Origin: Variovorax paradoxus
Lineage (GTDB): Bacteria; Pseudomonadota; Gammaproteobacteria; Burkholderiales; Burkholderiaceae_C
Length of the DNA stretch: 64,000 nucleotides
Assembly: GCF_030811855.1 (NCBI RefSeq)
Contig: NZ_JAUSRN010000018.1
Coordinates: 1 to 64,000, forward strand
Direction: 5' to 3'
Position numbers and translations under genes: made by a program. Shown here piece by piece: positions 45,325 through 53,472 of the stretch (the first letter of the stretch is position 1; each line of letters begins with the position of its first letter). The notes under the pieces were generated by a model. That model did no database searches and was not told the origin of the DNA. It worked only from the letters and a program-made list of their open reading frames with translations.

Positions 45325-47511
45325 ATGACTTCACGCCGCAAATTCCTTGCAAGCACCGCCACCACCGGTGCCGCCGCACTCGCCATCGCCGCCTTTCCAC
45401 CGAGCATTCGCCGTGCGCTGGCCATTCCCGCCAACAACAAGACCGGCACCATCCAGGACGTCGAGCACATCGTCATCCTGATGCAGGAAAACCGCTCGTT
45501 CGACCACTACTTCGGCACGCTCATGGGCGTGCGCGGCTTCGGCGACCGCTTCACCATTCCGCTCCCCAAAGGCCGCAGCGTCTGGCAGCAGAGCGATGCC
45601 ACGGGCAACCCGGTGCTGCCCTACCACCTGGACAGCCGCAAGGGCAACGCACAGCGCGTGAGCGGCACGCCGCACTCGTGGAGCGACGGCCAGAACGCCT
45701 GGGACGGCGGGCGCACCTACCAGTGGCCACGCTACAAGACCAACGCGGCCATGGGCTACTACAAGGAAGCCGAACTGCCCTTTCAGTTCGCGCTCGCCAA
45801 CGCGTTCACCCTGTGCGACGGCTATCACTGCAGCATGCACACCGGCACCAATTCGAACCGCATGTTCCTCTGGACCGGCACCAACGGCCCCACCGGCGCG
45901 AACGTGGCTTCGGTCAACAACGAGTGGGACTCGATCGACAGCTCGGCCAAGGGCTTCGAGTGGAAGACCTACCCCGAGCGGCTGCAGGAAGCCAAGGTGA
46001 GCTGGATCGTCTACCAGAACATGCCGGAGAACTTCGGCGACAACCCGCTGGCTGGCTTCAAGCAATACCGGCTCGCCAACGAGGCCTCGGGCAAGCCCGT
46101 GAGCAACGACGTGGCCTCGCCCGCCTACGACCCGGCCAGCGACGACGCCGGCAATCCGCTTTACAAGGGCATTGCCAACACCATGCCCGATGGCGGTTTT
46201 CTCGAGCAGTTCCGCCAGGACATCAAGAAGGGCAAGCTGCCGCAGGTGTCGTGGATCATCGCGCCGGCAACCTATTCCGAGCACCCCGGCCCGTCGAGCC
46301 CGGTGCAGGGCGGCTGGTACATCCAGGAAACGCTGGACGCGCTCACCGCAGTGCCCGACGTGTGGAGCAAGACCGTGCTCTTCATCGACTTTGACGAGAA
46401 CGACGGCTACTTCGACCACTACCCGTCACCCGCGGCCCCATCGCTCAATGCCGACGGCACGCCCGCCGGCAAGACCACGCTGCCCGAATCGGACGTCGCC
46501 TTCGAGCGCTTCAACCATCCGAACCCGCCCGGCACCACCGACCAGCCCGCGCCCGACGGCCGTGTGTACGGCCCGGGCGTGCGCGTGCCGATGTACGTGG
46601 TGTCGCCCTGGAGCCGTGGCGGCTGGGTCAACTCGCAGGCCTTCGACCACACCTCGGTCATCCGCTTCATCGAATCGCGCTTCGGCGTCATGGAACCCAA
46701 CATCGGCGCTTTCCGCCGCGCGGTGTGCGGCGACCTCACGAGCGCCTTCAACTTTGCCAACCCCAACAGCGAGGCGCTGCCCACGCTGGCCGGCCGCAAG
46801 AGCAAGGCCGAGGCCGACCAGCTGCGCGCGTCCCAGGAAGCCCTGGCCCAGGTTGCGCTGCCGCTCGATCCGCAGCTGCCGCGGCAGGCGACGGGCACCC
46901 GCCCCTCGCGTGCGCTGCCCTACGAGCTGCACACCAGCGCGCGCGCCGATGGCATCGGCGGCAAGGTGCAGCTGTTGTTCGCCAACACCGGCAAGGCGGC
47001 GGCGGTGTTCCACGTCTACGACAAGCTCAACCTCGACCGGCTCCCGCGCCGCTATATGGTGGAGCCCGGCAAGACACTCGACGACACATGGAATGCGACC
47101 ACGGACAACAGCGGCTTCTACGACCTCTGGGTGCTTGGCCCCAACGGCTTTCACCGCCACTTCAAGGGCGACCTCAACCGGCTGCGCGCGGGCGATGCCG
47201 CCGCGCCGGAAGTGCGCGTGTGCTACGACATCGCCAACGGCAACGTGTACCTGGAGTTGCTCAACGGCGGCAGGAACACCTGCAAGTTCACCGTGCGCGC
47301 CAAGGCCTACCGCGACGACGGTCCGTGGACCGCGGACGTGAAGGGCGGCGCCAAGGCCGAACTGCACTGGGACCTCGCAGCCAGCGGAGCGTGGTACGAC
47401 TTTGCCGTGACCTGCGATGCCGACGCAGCCTATGTGCGCCGCTTTGCCGGGCGCGTCGAAACCGGCAGGCACACAGTGAGCGATCCGGCAATGGGCCTGG
47501 CCGATCTCTGA
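45325..47511 (+). CDS. Phosphocholine-specific phospholipase C (Tat-exported)
   Basis: A 728-residue enzyme of the PlcH/PlcN family that hydrolyses phosphatidylcholine-type lipids to diacylglycerol and phosphocholine. A twin-arginine signal 'TSRRKFLASTATTGAAALAI' ends near residue 35. The phosphoesterase core carries 'MQENRSFDHYFGTLMGVRGF' (about 50-70) and 'DFDENDGYFDHYPSP'. Two C-terminal DUF756-type beta domains follow from about residue 525. Pseudomonas homologues are exported folded by Tat and then released by the type II system, so this is the likely main substrate of the upstream gsp locus. The convergent MFS gene ends 5 bases on. Confidence 0.93.
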   Translation: MTSRRKFLASTATTGAAALAIAAFPPSIRRALAIPANNKTGTIQDVEHIVILMQENRSFDHYFGTLMGVRGFGDRFTIPLPKGRSVWQQSDATGNPVLPYHLDSRKGNAQRVSGTPHSWSDGQNAWDGGRTYQWPRYKTNAAMGYYKEAELPFQFALANAFTLCDGYHCSMHTGTNSNRMFLWTGTNGPTGANVASVNNEWDSIDSSAKGFEWKTYPERLQEAKVSWIVYQNMPENFGDNPLAGFKQYRLANEASGKPVSNDVASPAYDPASDDAGNPLYKGIANTMPDGGFLEQFRQDIKKGKLPQVSWIIAPATYSEHPGPSSPVQGGWYIQETLDALTAVPDVWSKTVLFIDFDENDGYFDHYPSPAAPSLNADGTPAGKTTLPESDVAFERFNHPNPPGTTDQPAPDGRVYGPGVRVPMYVVSPWSRGGWVNSQAFDHTSVIRFIESRFGVMEPNIGAFRRAVCGDLTSAFNFANPNSEALPTLAGRKSKAEADQLRASQEALAQVALPLDPQLPRQATGTRPSRALPYELHTSARADGIGGKVQLLFANTGKAAAVFHVYDKLNLDRLPRRYMVEPGKTLDDTWNATTDNSGFYDLWVLGPNGFHRHFKGDLNRLRAGDAAAPEVRVCYDIANGNVYLELLNGGRNTCKFTVRAKAYRDDGPWTADVKGGAKAELHWDLAASGAWYDFAVTCDADAAYVRRFAGRVETGRHTVSDPAMGLADL

Positions 47512-47516
47512 CGGCG

Positions 47517-48782
47517 CTACGCCGCGGCGGTTCGAAGCTGAAGGTGCCGGACCCTGAACAGCAGCATCGCCGCGATGCTCACGTTCAGCAGGTTCCAACC
47601 GATGCCGTTCAGGAACGCCGCGTGGTAGCTGCCGGTCAGGTCGAACACCTTGCCTGACATCCAGCCGCCCAGCGCCATGCCGAAGAGCGTGAACATCAGC
47701 ACCGTGCCCACGCGCGCGCCGGCCTCGGCGGGCGGAAAGTGCTCGCGCACGATGATCGCGTAAGACGGCACGATGCCGCCCTGGAACAGCCCGAACAGCG
47801 CCGAGATCACGTAGAGCGGCACGAGACCATCGAAGGGCAGGAACAGCAGCAGCGCCACGCATTGCAGCACGCCGCCCAGCAGCAGCGTGCGAAGTCCGCC
47901 GATGCGGTCGCAGATTGCGCCCGACACCAGCCGGCTCACCACGCCGAACGCCAGCATCAGCGACAGCATCTGCGCGCCGCGCGCGGCGCCGTAGCCCAGG
48001 TCGCTGCAGTAGGCCACGATGTGCACCTGAGGCATCGACATGGCCACGCAGCAGGCAACGCCGGCCACGCACAGCAGGCCTTGCGCCGTGCCCATGCTGA
48101 ATCCGAACGGCCGCGTCATGTCGCGCTGTCTTAGTGCGCTCGGCTCCATGGCGGATGCGGACCTCGAATGCTCGACAGCGATGCCCGGCGGCCGAGCCCG
48201 CATGAAGAGCGCAAGCGCCGCCATTGCCAGGCCGCAGAACACGCCCATGCCGATGTAGGTCTGCCGCCAGCCCACGGTCTCGATGAAATGCTGCGCGATG
48301 GGCGGCCAGATGGCACCAGCGACATAGTTGCCGCTTGCGCACACCGCCACCGCAATGCCGCGCCGCTTGACGAACCAGAGCGAGGTATCGGCCACCAGCG
48401 GCGCAAAGGCCGCCGCGCTGCCGAAGAGGCCGACCAACACCGCTTGCGCCACGGTGAAGGCCACGATGCCATCGGCCATGCCGCACGCGACATACCCAAG
48501 GCCCAGGCTGACTGCACCGCCCAGCAGGGGCCACATCACGCCGAAGCGATCGGCCAGGCGCCCCATCAGCACACCGCCGATGCCGAAGCCCAGCATCAGC
48601 AGCGTATAGGGCAGCGAGGCATCGGCGCGAGCGACGCCGAACTCGGCCTGCACCGCAGGCAGCATCACCGACACGACGTACATGCCGCTGCTGCCCACGG
48701 TCATGATGAGCAGGGTCAGGCCCAGCCGCCACATGGCATAGCGCGAATCGGGCTGGTGATCGGTGAGAGGCGATGCCTTCAT
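47517..48782 (-). CDS. MFS transporter
   Basis: A 421-residue major facilitator with 12 predicted membrane segments. The loop 2-3 motif 'GVLMGRLADRFGVMW' and its C-half counterpart 'SRLVSGAICDRIGGLRTLL' are typical. It resembles the oxalate/monocarboxylate-like group by overall pattern ('GLFQGGIVPSYAIIVREHF'), but substrate is not predictable. The start at 48782 (MKASPLTDHQP) is preferred; the open frame runs 26 codons further without hydrophobic content. Monocistronic, convergent with phospholipase C. Confidence 0.87.
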   Translation of the reverse strand: MKASPLTDHQPDSRYAMWRLGLTLLIMTVGSSGMYVVSVMLPAVQAEFGVARADASLPYTLLMLGFGIGGVLMGRLADRFGVMWPLLGGAVSLGLGYVACGMADGIVAFTVAQAVLVGLFGSAAAFAPLVADTSLWFVKRRGIAVAVCASGNYVAGAIWPPIAQHFIETVGWRQTYIGMGVFCGLAMAALALFMRARPPGIAVEHSRSASAMEPSALRQRDMTRPFGFSMGTAQGLLCVAGVACCVAMSMPQVHIVAYCSDLGYGAARGAQMLSLMLAFGVVSRLVSGAICDRIGGLRTLLLGGVLQCVALLLFLPFDGLVPLYVISALFGLFQGGIVPSYAIIVREHFPPAEAGARVGTVLMFTLFGMALGGWMSGKVFDLTGSYHAAFLNGIGWNLLNVSIAAMLLFRVRHLQLRTAAA

Positions 48783-48905
48783 TGGTGGGTTGCGCGCGAT
48801 GCACGCAAGGAGTGTCTCCGCATCGAGGATAACTCCCTCACCCGGGACGCGACGCCCCACCGCGCCACAGGGGACGCGGAGGCCTGCCAGACGCGCAGAG
48901 CGTCA

Positions 48906-49031
48906 TCAATTCGACTGCAGTGCGTGAGCCACCGCAGCCTTGGGCATCGGGCCACCGGGCTTCGGCTTTTCGTTGCAGCCGGCGGCCAGGAGGCCGAGGC
49001 AGAACAGAAGAACAAGAGTTGCGCTTCTCAT
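48906..49031 (-). CDS. 41-residue lipoprotein
   Basis: A small gene too short for routine ORF calling. The product starts MRSATLVLLFCLGLLAAGC, a complete lipoprotein signal with lipobox LAAGC at residues 15-19, followed by a 22-residue Lys/Pro-rich mature part ending 'HALQSN'. Such tiny 'LptM/YifL-like' lipoproteins often stand alone; YifL-type proteins (LptM) assist LptD assembly, but no clear match beyond the 'GC-x-KPGGP' flavour is claimed. The gene is divergent from the ABC gene and upstream of the MFS gene on the same strand. Confidence 0.65.
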   Translation of the reverse strand: MRSATLVLLFCLGLLAAGCNEKPKPGGPMPKAAVAHALQSN

Positions 49032-49213
49032 GCGCCGCAGGCTACGCCCGGGCGGGCGCAGGTCAAGTCGGACGCGGCGCCGTCCTGACAGGAGATAGCG
49101 AAGCTCGCGGGCGGTCTCGGCGCTCGCTTCAGCGTCGCTTAAGGTTGCCCGCCGCTGGCGGGCTACGATGCAGCCGATGCGCCGTCCGGCGCGCTTTGCT
49201 CTACCCCATCGCC

Positions 49214-51001
49214 ATGGCCACTGACTCCCGCATTGCCCAGACCTTCTCGACCCTGCGGCGCATCGCAGCGCTCGCGGCCCCCTACTTTCGCTCCGAAGAG
49301 AAATGGCGCGCGCGCACCATGCTGGTGGGCATCATCGCGCTGAACCTCGCCTACGTTTATGCGCTGGTGCTTTTCAACCAGTGGTACGGGCGTTTCTACG
49401 ATGCCCTGCAGAACAAGGACGCCGGCATCTTCTGGCGCGAAGTGGGCGTGTTTGGCTGGCTTGCGTTCGCCAACATCGCGATTCAGGTGCTCAAGTTCTA
49501 TGTCACGCAACTGCTGGAACTGCGCTGGCGTGCTTGGATGACGCGCAGTTATCTGTCGCGCTGGATGGCCGATCGCACCTTCTACCACCTGGAACTGGCG
49601 CGCTACGCGCAGGACGAAGGCCGCACGCCGGACAACCCCGACCAGCGCATTCAGGAGGACATGCAGATGTTCACCGACTCCACCATGACGCTGTCGATGG
49701 GGCTGCTGAACGCCGTCGTCACGCTGGTGAGCTTTGTCGGCATTCTTTGGGGGCTGTCGGGCAATTTCGATTTCACGATCGGCGGAACCAGTTACCAGAT
49801 CGCCGGTGCGATGGTCTGGCTGGCAGTGGTGTATTGCGTCGTGGGCACCGTCATCACGCACTACATCGGCCGGCCGCTGATCGGGCTTAACTTTCGCCAG
49901 CAGCGCTTCGAAGCCGACTTCCGCCATCACCTGGTGCGCGTTCGCGAGTACAGCGAAGCCATTGCGCTCGACCACGGCGAAAAGGTCGAGCGAGGCCAGC
50001 TCGACCTTCGCTTTGGCGCGGTGCTGCGCAACTACCTGCAGCTCATCAAGCAGCAGAAAAACCTGGTGACCTTCACCGCATTCTTCGGCCAGGCCGCGGT
50101 GATCTTTCCGTTCATCGTCGCCGCACCGCGCTTTCTCAGCGGCGCGATCCAGCTCGGCCAACTGATGCAGATCTCGTCGGCCTTCGGCAAGGTGCAGGAT
50201 TCGCTCAGCTGGTTCGTCGACAACTACGACCGCGTGGCCGTCTGGCGCGCCACCACGGACCGGCTCACCAGCTTCGACGACGCGATGCGCGCACACGCGA
50301 CGCGAGCCCAGCAACTCGATCGCGACGGTGCTGCGCCGGCGCTGCAGACCGGCGACCTTGCCGTGGCATTGCCCAACGGCACACCGCTTCTGTCGGGCGC
50401 GGCGCTGGCAGTGAAGCCCGGCGACAGCGTGCTGCTGCAAGGCCCTTCGGGCAGCGGCAAGTCGACCCTCTTCCGTACCTTCGCCGGCATCTGGCCGTTT
50501 GCGCGCGGCCACGTCAAGGTGCCGGACGGCGCGGTGTTCATGCCGCAGCGACCCTATGTGCCGGACGGCACCTTGCGCAATGCACTCGCCTACCCCAATC
50601 CGGTCGAGAACTACAGCGATGCCGAGCTGCGCCAGGCCCTGGTCGACGCGATGCTGCCTGACCTGGTGACCCGGCTCGACGACAGCGATGTCTGGAGCCA
50701 GAAGCTCTCGGGCGGCGAACAGCAGCGCCTGTCGATCGCGCGCGTGCTGCTGAAGAAACCGTCATGGCTATTTGCCGACGAGATCACCAGCGCTCTCGAC
50801 GCCGAGGCCGAGGGCGTGCTCTACAAGCGGCTTTCCGACCGGGTGAAGGCCGCGGGCGGCGCCATGGTGTCGATTGCGCATCGCGCCGCGGTGGGCGACT
50901 TCCACAATCAGCGCTGGACTCTGGTGCCCCAGGCCGACGACGCACCGGCCGGCAGCGCGCGCTACCGGCTCGAAACCTCGGTCTCCCCAGCCGCCGCCTA
51001 G
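49214..51001 (+). CDS. ABC transporter ATP-binding/permease, SbmA/BacA-like (YddA type)
   Basis: A 595-residue fused half-transporter. The membrane part (about residues 1-370) belongs to the SbmA/BacA-like family ('NQWYGRFYDALQNKDAGIFW', 'NPDQRIQEDMQMFTDSTM', 'YIGRPLIGLNFRQQRFEADF'). The nucleotide-binding domain has Walker A GPSGSGKST (about 412), 'LSGGEQQRLSIARVLLKKP' and Walker B 'WLFADEITSALD'. Related proteins carry antimicrobial peptides, vitamin B12 or long-chain acyl-CoA. The ATG at 49214 follows a 180-base gap without a clear promoter. The final 4 bases overlap the convergent queC stop. Confidence 0.88.
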   Translation: MATDSRIAQTFSTLRRIAALAAPYFRSEEKWRARTMLVGIIALNLAYVYALVLFNQWYGRFYDALQNKDAGIFWREVGVFGWLAFANIAIQVLKFYVTQLLELRWRAWMTRSYLSRWMADRTFYHLELARYAQDEGRTPDNPDQRIQEDMQMFTDSTMTLSMGLLNAVVTLVSFVGILWGLSGNFDFTIGGTSYQIAGAMVWLAVVYCVVGTVITHYIGRPLIGLNFRQQRFEADFRHHLVRVREYSEAIALDHGEKVERGQLDLRFGAVLRNYLQLIKQQKNLVTFTAFFGQAAVIFPFIVAAPRFLSGAIQLGQLMQISSAFGKVQDSLSWFVDNYDRVAVWRATTDRLTSFDDAMRAHATRAQQLDRDGAAPALQTGDLAVALPNGTPLLSGAALAVKPGDSVLLQGPSGSGKSTLFRTFAGIWPFARGHVKVPDGAVFMPQRPYVPDGTLRNALAYPNPVENYSDAELRQALVDAMLPDLVTRLDDSDVWSQKLSGGEQQRLSIARVLLKKPSWLFADEITSALDAEAEGVLYKRLSDRVKAAGGAMVSIAHRAAVGDFHNQRWTLVPQADDAPAGSARYRLETSVSPAAA

Positions 51002-51702
51002 ACGCGGGCCGCGTAGCGCTCCCAGCCCTTCTTGCGCAGGTCGCAGGCGGGGCATTCGCCGCAACCGTAACCCCAGGCCTGACGATGTTCGCGGTCGCCG
51101 AGGTAGCAGGTGTGGGTTTCTTCAACGATGAGGTCCACCAGCGGCTCGCCACCCAGGCGGTGAGCCATCTGCCAGGTCTCGGCTTTGTCGATCCACATCA
51201 GAGGCGTCTCGATCACCAGACGGCGCTCCAGCCCGAGCGACAGCGCAAGCTGCATCGCCTTCATGGTGTCATCGCGGCAATCGGGATAGCCCGAGAAGTC
51301 GGTCTCGCAAACGCCAGTGACGATCACCTGCAGGCCGCGCCGGTACGCCAGCGCACCGGCCAGCGTGAGAAACAGCAGGTTGCGTCCGGGCACGAAGGTG
51401 TTGGGCAGGCCGTCGGCCTGCATTTCGAAGGCCACCTCTTCCGTCAGCGAGGAGCCGCCGAGCTGCGCCAGCGCGGCCAGCGTGAGCACGTGGTCTTCGC
51501 CCAGGCGCGGCGCCCAGTCGGGAAAGCGCTCGCGCATTTTCGAGAGGATGGTGCCGCGCACGTCGAGCTCGACACGGTGGCGCTGGCCGTAGTCGAAACC
51601 CAGCGTCTCGACGCGCTGGTACTTGGAAAGGGCATCCGCGAGGCAGGTGGTCGAGTCCTGGCCACCGGAAAACAGGACGAGGGCGGTGGTGTGCAGGGGC
51701 AT
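50998..51702 (-). CDS. queC: 7-cyano-7-deazaguanine synthase
   Basis: A 234-residue ATP-dependent enzyme that converts 7-carboxy-7-deazaguanine to preQ0 in queuosine synthesis. The PP-loop 'LFSGGQDSTTCL' is at about residues 10-21, followed by 'FDYGQRH'. 'GVCETDFSGYPDCRD' is the conserved substrate region. The C-terminal zinc site has Cys residues in 'TCYLG' and 'CGECPACDLRKKGW'. It stands alone from other que genes here. The stop overlaps the upstream ABC gene by 4 bases in convergent orientation. Confidence 0.95.
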   Translation of the reverse strand: MPLHTTALVLFSGGQDSTTCLADALSKYQRVETLGFDYGQRHRVELDVRGTILSKMRERFPDWAPRLGEDHVLTLAALAQLGGSSLTEEVAFEMQADGLPNTFVPGRNLLFLTLAGALAYRRGLQVIVTGVCETDFSGYPDCRDDTMKAMQLALSLGLERRLVIETPLMWIDKAETWQMAHRLGGEPLVDLIVEETHTCYLGDREHRQAWGYGCGECPACDLRKKGWERYAARV

Positions 51703-51864
51703 TTCGCTTCAACGGGGGGCCGTTGCCGGTTCAAAGCTCCGATTTTCGCAGCCCGGGGGACGAAGCGTCGCGCGGGGGCAACAAGAGCAATTCCGGAGAC
51801 AGATACAGTGCACCACAAAAGTACGCTCTCGGGCAAAATCCGGCCCCTCGGAGGAGGCCGCTAA

Positions 51865-52968
51865 ATGCGCGAACAAGGGTCGATCCACGACCTTGAGGAC
51901 TATCTGCAAACACGGAATTTCGCGGCGCTGGACGGCCTGCGAGCCGTTGCCGTCTTCCTCGTTTTCGGCTTTCACTTCGGCGGGCCCAAGTGGGACAAGT
52001 TCTCCGGCTGGCTGGGCGTGCATGCCTTCTTCGTGCTCTCCGGCTTCCTGATCACCACCTTGCTGCTGCGCGAGCGCGATGCCACCGGCACGGTGTCGCT
52101 GAAGGCGTTCTACATCCGGCGCGCGGCCCGTATCCTGCCGCTCTACTTACTCGTCTATCTGCTGGTGCTGGGCTTGAGCTTCGTCGCGCAGGGCGCGGTG
52201 TGGGAACAGATGAAGGCAGCCACGCCCTACTACCTCACGCTGCTGAACGAGCTCGCCGAATTCGCGCCGCTCCAGATGACCTGGACCCTCGGCGTCGAGT
52301 GGAAGTACTACCTCCTGTGGCCGGCCGTGTTCGCGCTGTTCGGCTCGACCTGCGCCTCGCGCTTCGGAACCGCCGCTTGCGGCCTTGCGCTGCTGGCCGC
52401 GATCTGGATGACGGGTTCGCATCCGTCGTGGTTCTCGCCCTGGAACTACCTCGGAATGCTGGTCGGCTCGATGGTGGCCATCGCGATGCATTCGCGCAGG
52501 ACCTTTGGCTGGATACGGATTTTCATGACACAGGCGGCAGCCCTCGCGGTGGCGCTTGCGCTCGTCGCCGTGCACCGCAAATCGCTGGCCATCTCCACCT
52601 GGATCGGCCAGCCGCAGCTGATCGCGATCTACGTGGTGCTGGTGGGCATGCTGCTGCCTTCGCTGATAGCGAACACATGGCTGCGTCGCGTTTTATCGTC
52701 GCGATTTCTCCTGTTCGTGGGACGCCGCTCGTACGCGATGTACCTGGTTCAGTACCTGGCCGCTCAGGCCGTGATCGGCATGTCGCCCGCCACGGTCGCC
52801 GGGCCGTTGATGCTGTTCGCATCCTTCGGCGTCGCGCTGGTCGCATCCGATTTTCTGTACCGCCGTTTCGAGAAGCCCATTACCGACTGGGGCCAACAGC
52901 GCGCCAGGGCTGCGGGGCAGCAGGCATGTGCGCTGCCTGCGGCGACGGGTGGCGCCGCCTCGGCCTGA
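51865..52968 (+). CDS. Acyltransferase family 3 membrane protein (OafA/YrhL-like)
   Basis: A 367-residue integral membrane acyltransferase. The N-terminus 'FAALDGLRAVAVFLVFGFHF' carries the conserved Asp-Gly-Leu-Arg and the catalytic His; 'GWLGVHAFFVLSGFLITTLL' and 'RRAARILPLYLLVYLL' are the family's next two marks. About ten membrane segments are visible. Members O-acylate surface polysaccharides, peptidoglycan or lipids. A strong ribosome site GGAGGAGG lies upstream of the ATG at 51865. No polysaccharide genes neighbour it, so the acceptor is unknown. Confidence 0.9.
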   Translation: MREQGSIHDLEDYLQTRNFAALDGLRAVAVFLVFGFHFGGPKWDKFSGWLGVHAFFVLSGFLITTLLLRERDATGTVSLKAFYIRRAARILPLYLLVYLLVLGLSFVAQGAVWEQMKAATPYYLTLLNELAEFAPLQMTWTLGVEWKYYLLWPAVFALFGSTCASRFGTAACGLALLAAIWMTGSHPSWFSPWNYLGMLVGSMVAIAMHSRRTFGWIRIFMTQAAALAVALALVAVHRKSLAISTWIGQPQLIAIYVVLVGMLLPSLIANTWLRRVLSSRFLLFVGRRSYAMYLVQYLAAQAVIGMSPATVAGPLMLFASFGVALVASDFLYRRFEKPITDWGQQRARAAGQQACALPAATGGAASA

Positions 52969-52983
52969 ACCCGCGGCTTCTGG

Positions 52984-53472
52984 CTAGAGAAAACGCTCGA
53001 GCAGCTTGCGCGAGGCGCGATCGAGCACCTTCACATCGGGAATGCGGAACTGCACGCCATGCGCGCTGGCGATCAGCAACGCGCCTCCGTCGAGCCGGCG
53101 AATGTCTTCCTCGGCCTTGAGCACGAAGCTGGTGTCGCCGCGGTCGGTGCTCACCGTCCAGGTGCTGGGCACGCCGAAGCTCGAGACGGCGTGCAGCTTC
53201 AACAGCGTAGGCGCGAAATCGCGCACCGCCAGTTCTTCCTCGATCAAAGCGCGGGTCTGCGGCGGCAGCGCTTCGACGCGGTCGATCCAAACCAGCTCGC
53301 GGCCCTCACTGCCGACCAGCGACACGCCCTCGTCGGGCGCGCTGAGCGGAAAGGCCCGCACTGGCGTCACGCCGGCGTGGCGCTCGCCCTCCGCATCGGT
53401 CAGCACCAGGTGGCCGAAGCTGTCGCGTTCCAGACCGAAAACGGGAATGGGGGTGTTGTCGTCGTTGCTCAT
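52984..53472 (-). CDS. DUF1854 family protein (cyanophycin-locus associated)
   Basis: A 162-residue soluble protein of a family recalled as being found beside cyanophycin synthetase genes. Visible conserved segments: 'LVLTDAEGERHAGVTPVRAF', 'VWIDRVEALP' and 'FLKL'-like 'FAPTLLKLHAVSSFGVPSTW', 'FRIPDVKVLDRASRKLLERF'. No catalytic motif or signal peptide is apparent. The start codon overlaps the stop of the ABC transporter gene by one base (TGATG), so both are translated from one transcript and may act together. Confidence 0.8.
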   Translation of the reverse strand: MSNDDNTPIPVFGLERDSFGHLVLTDAEGERHAGVTPVRAFPLSAPDEGVSLVGSEGRELVWIDRVEALPPQTRALIEEELAVRDFAPTLLKLHAVSSFGVPSTWTVSTDRGDTSFVLKAEEDIRRLDGGALLIASAHGVQFRIPDVKVLDRASRKLLERFL

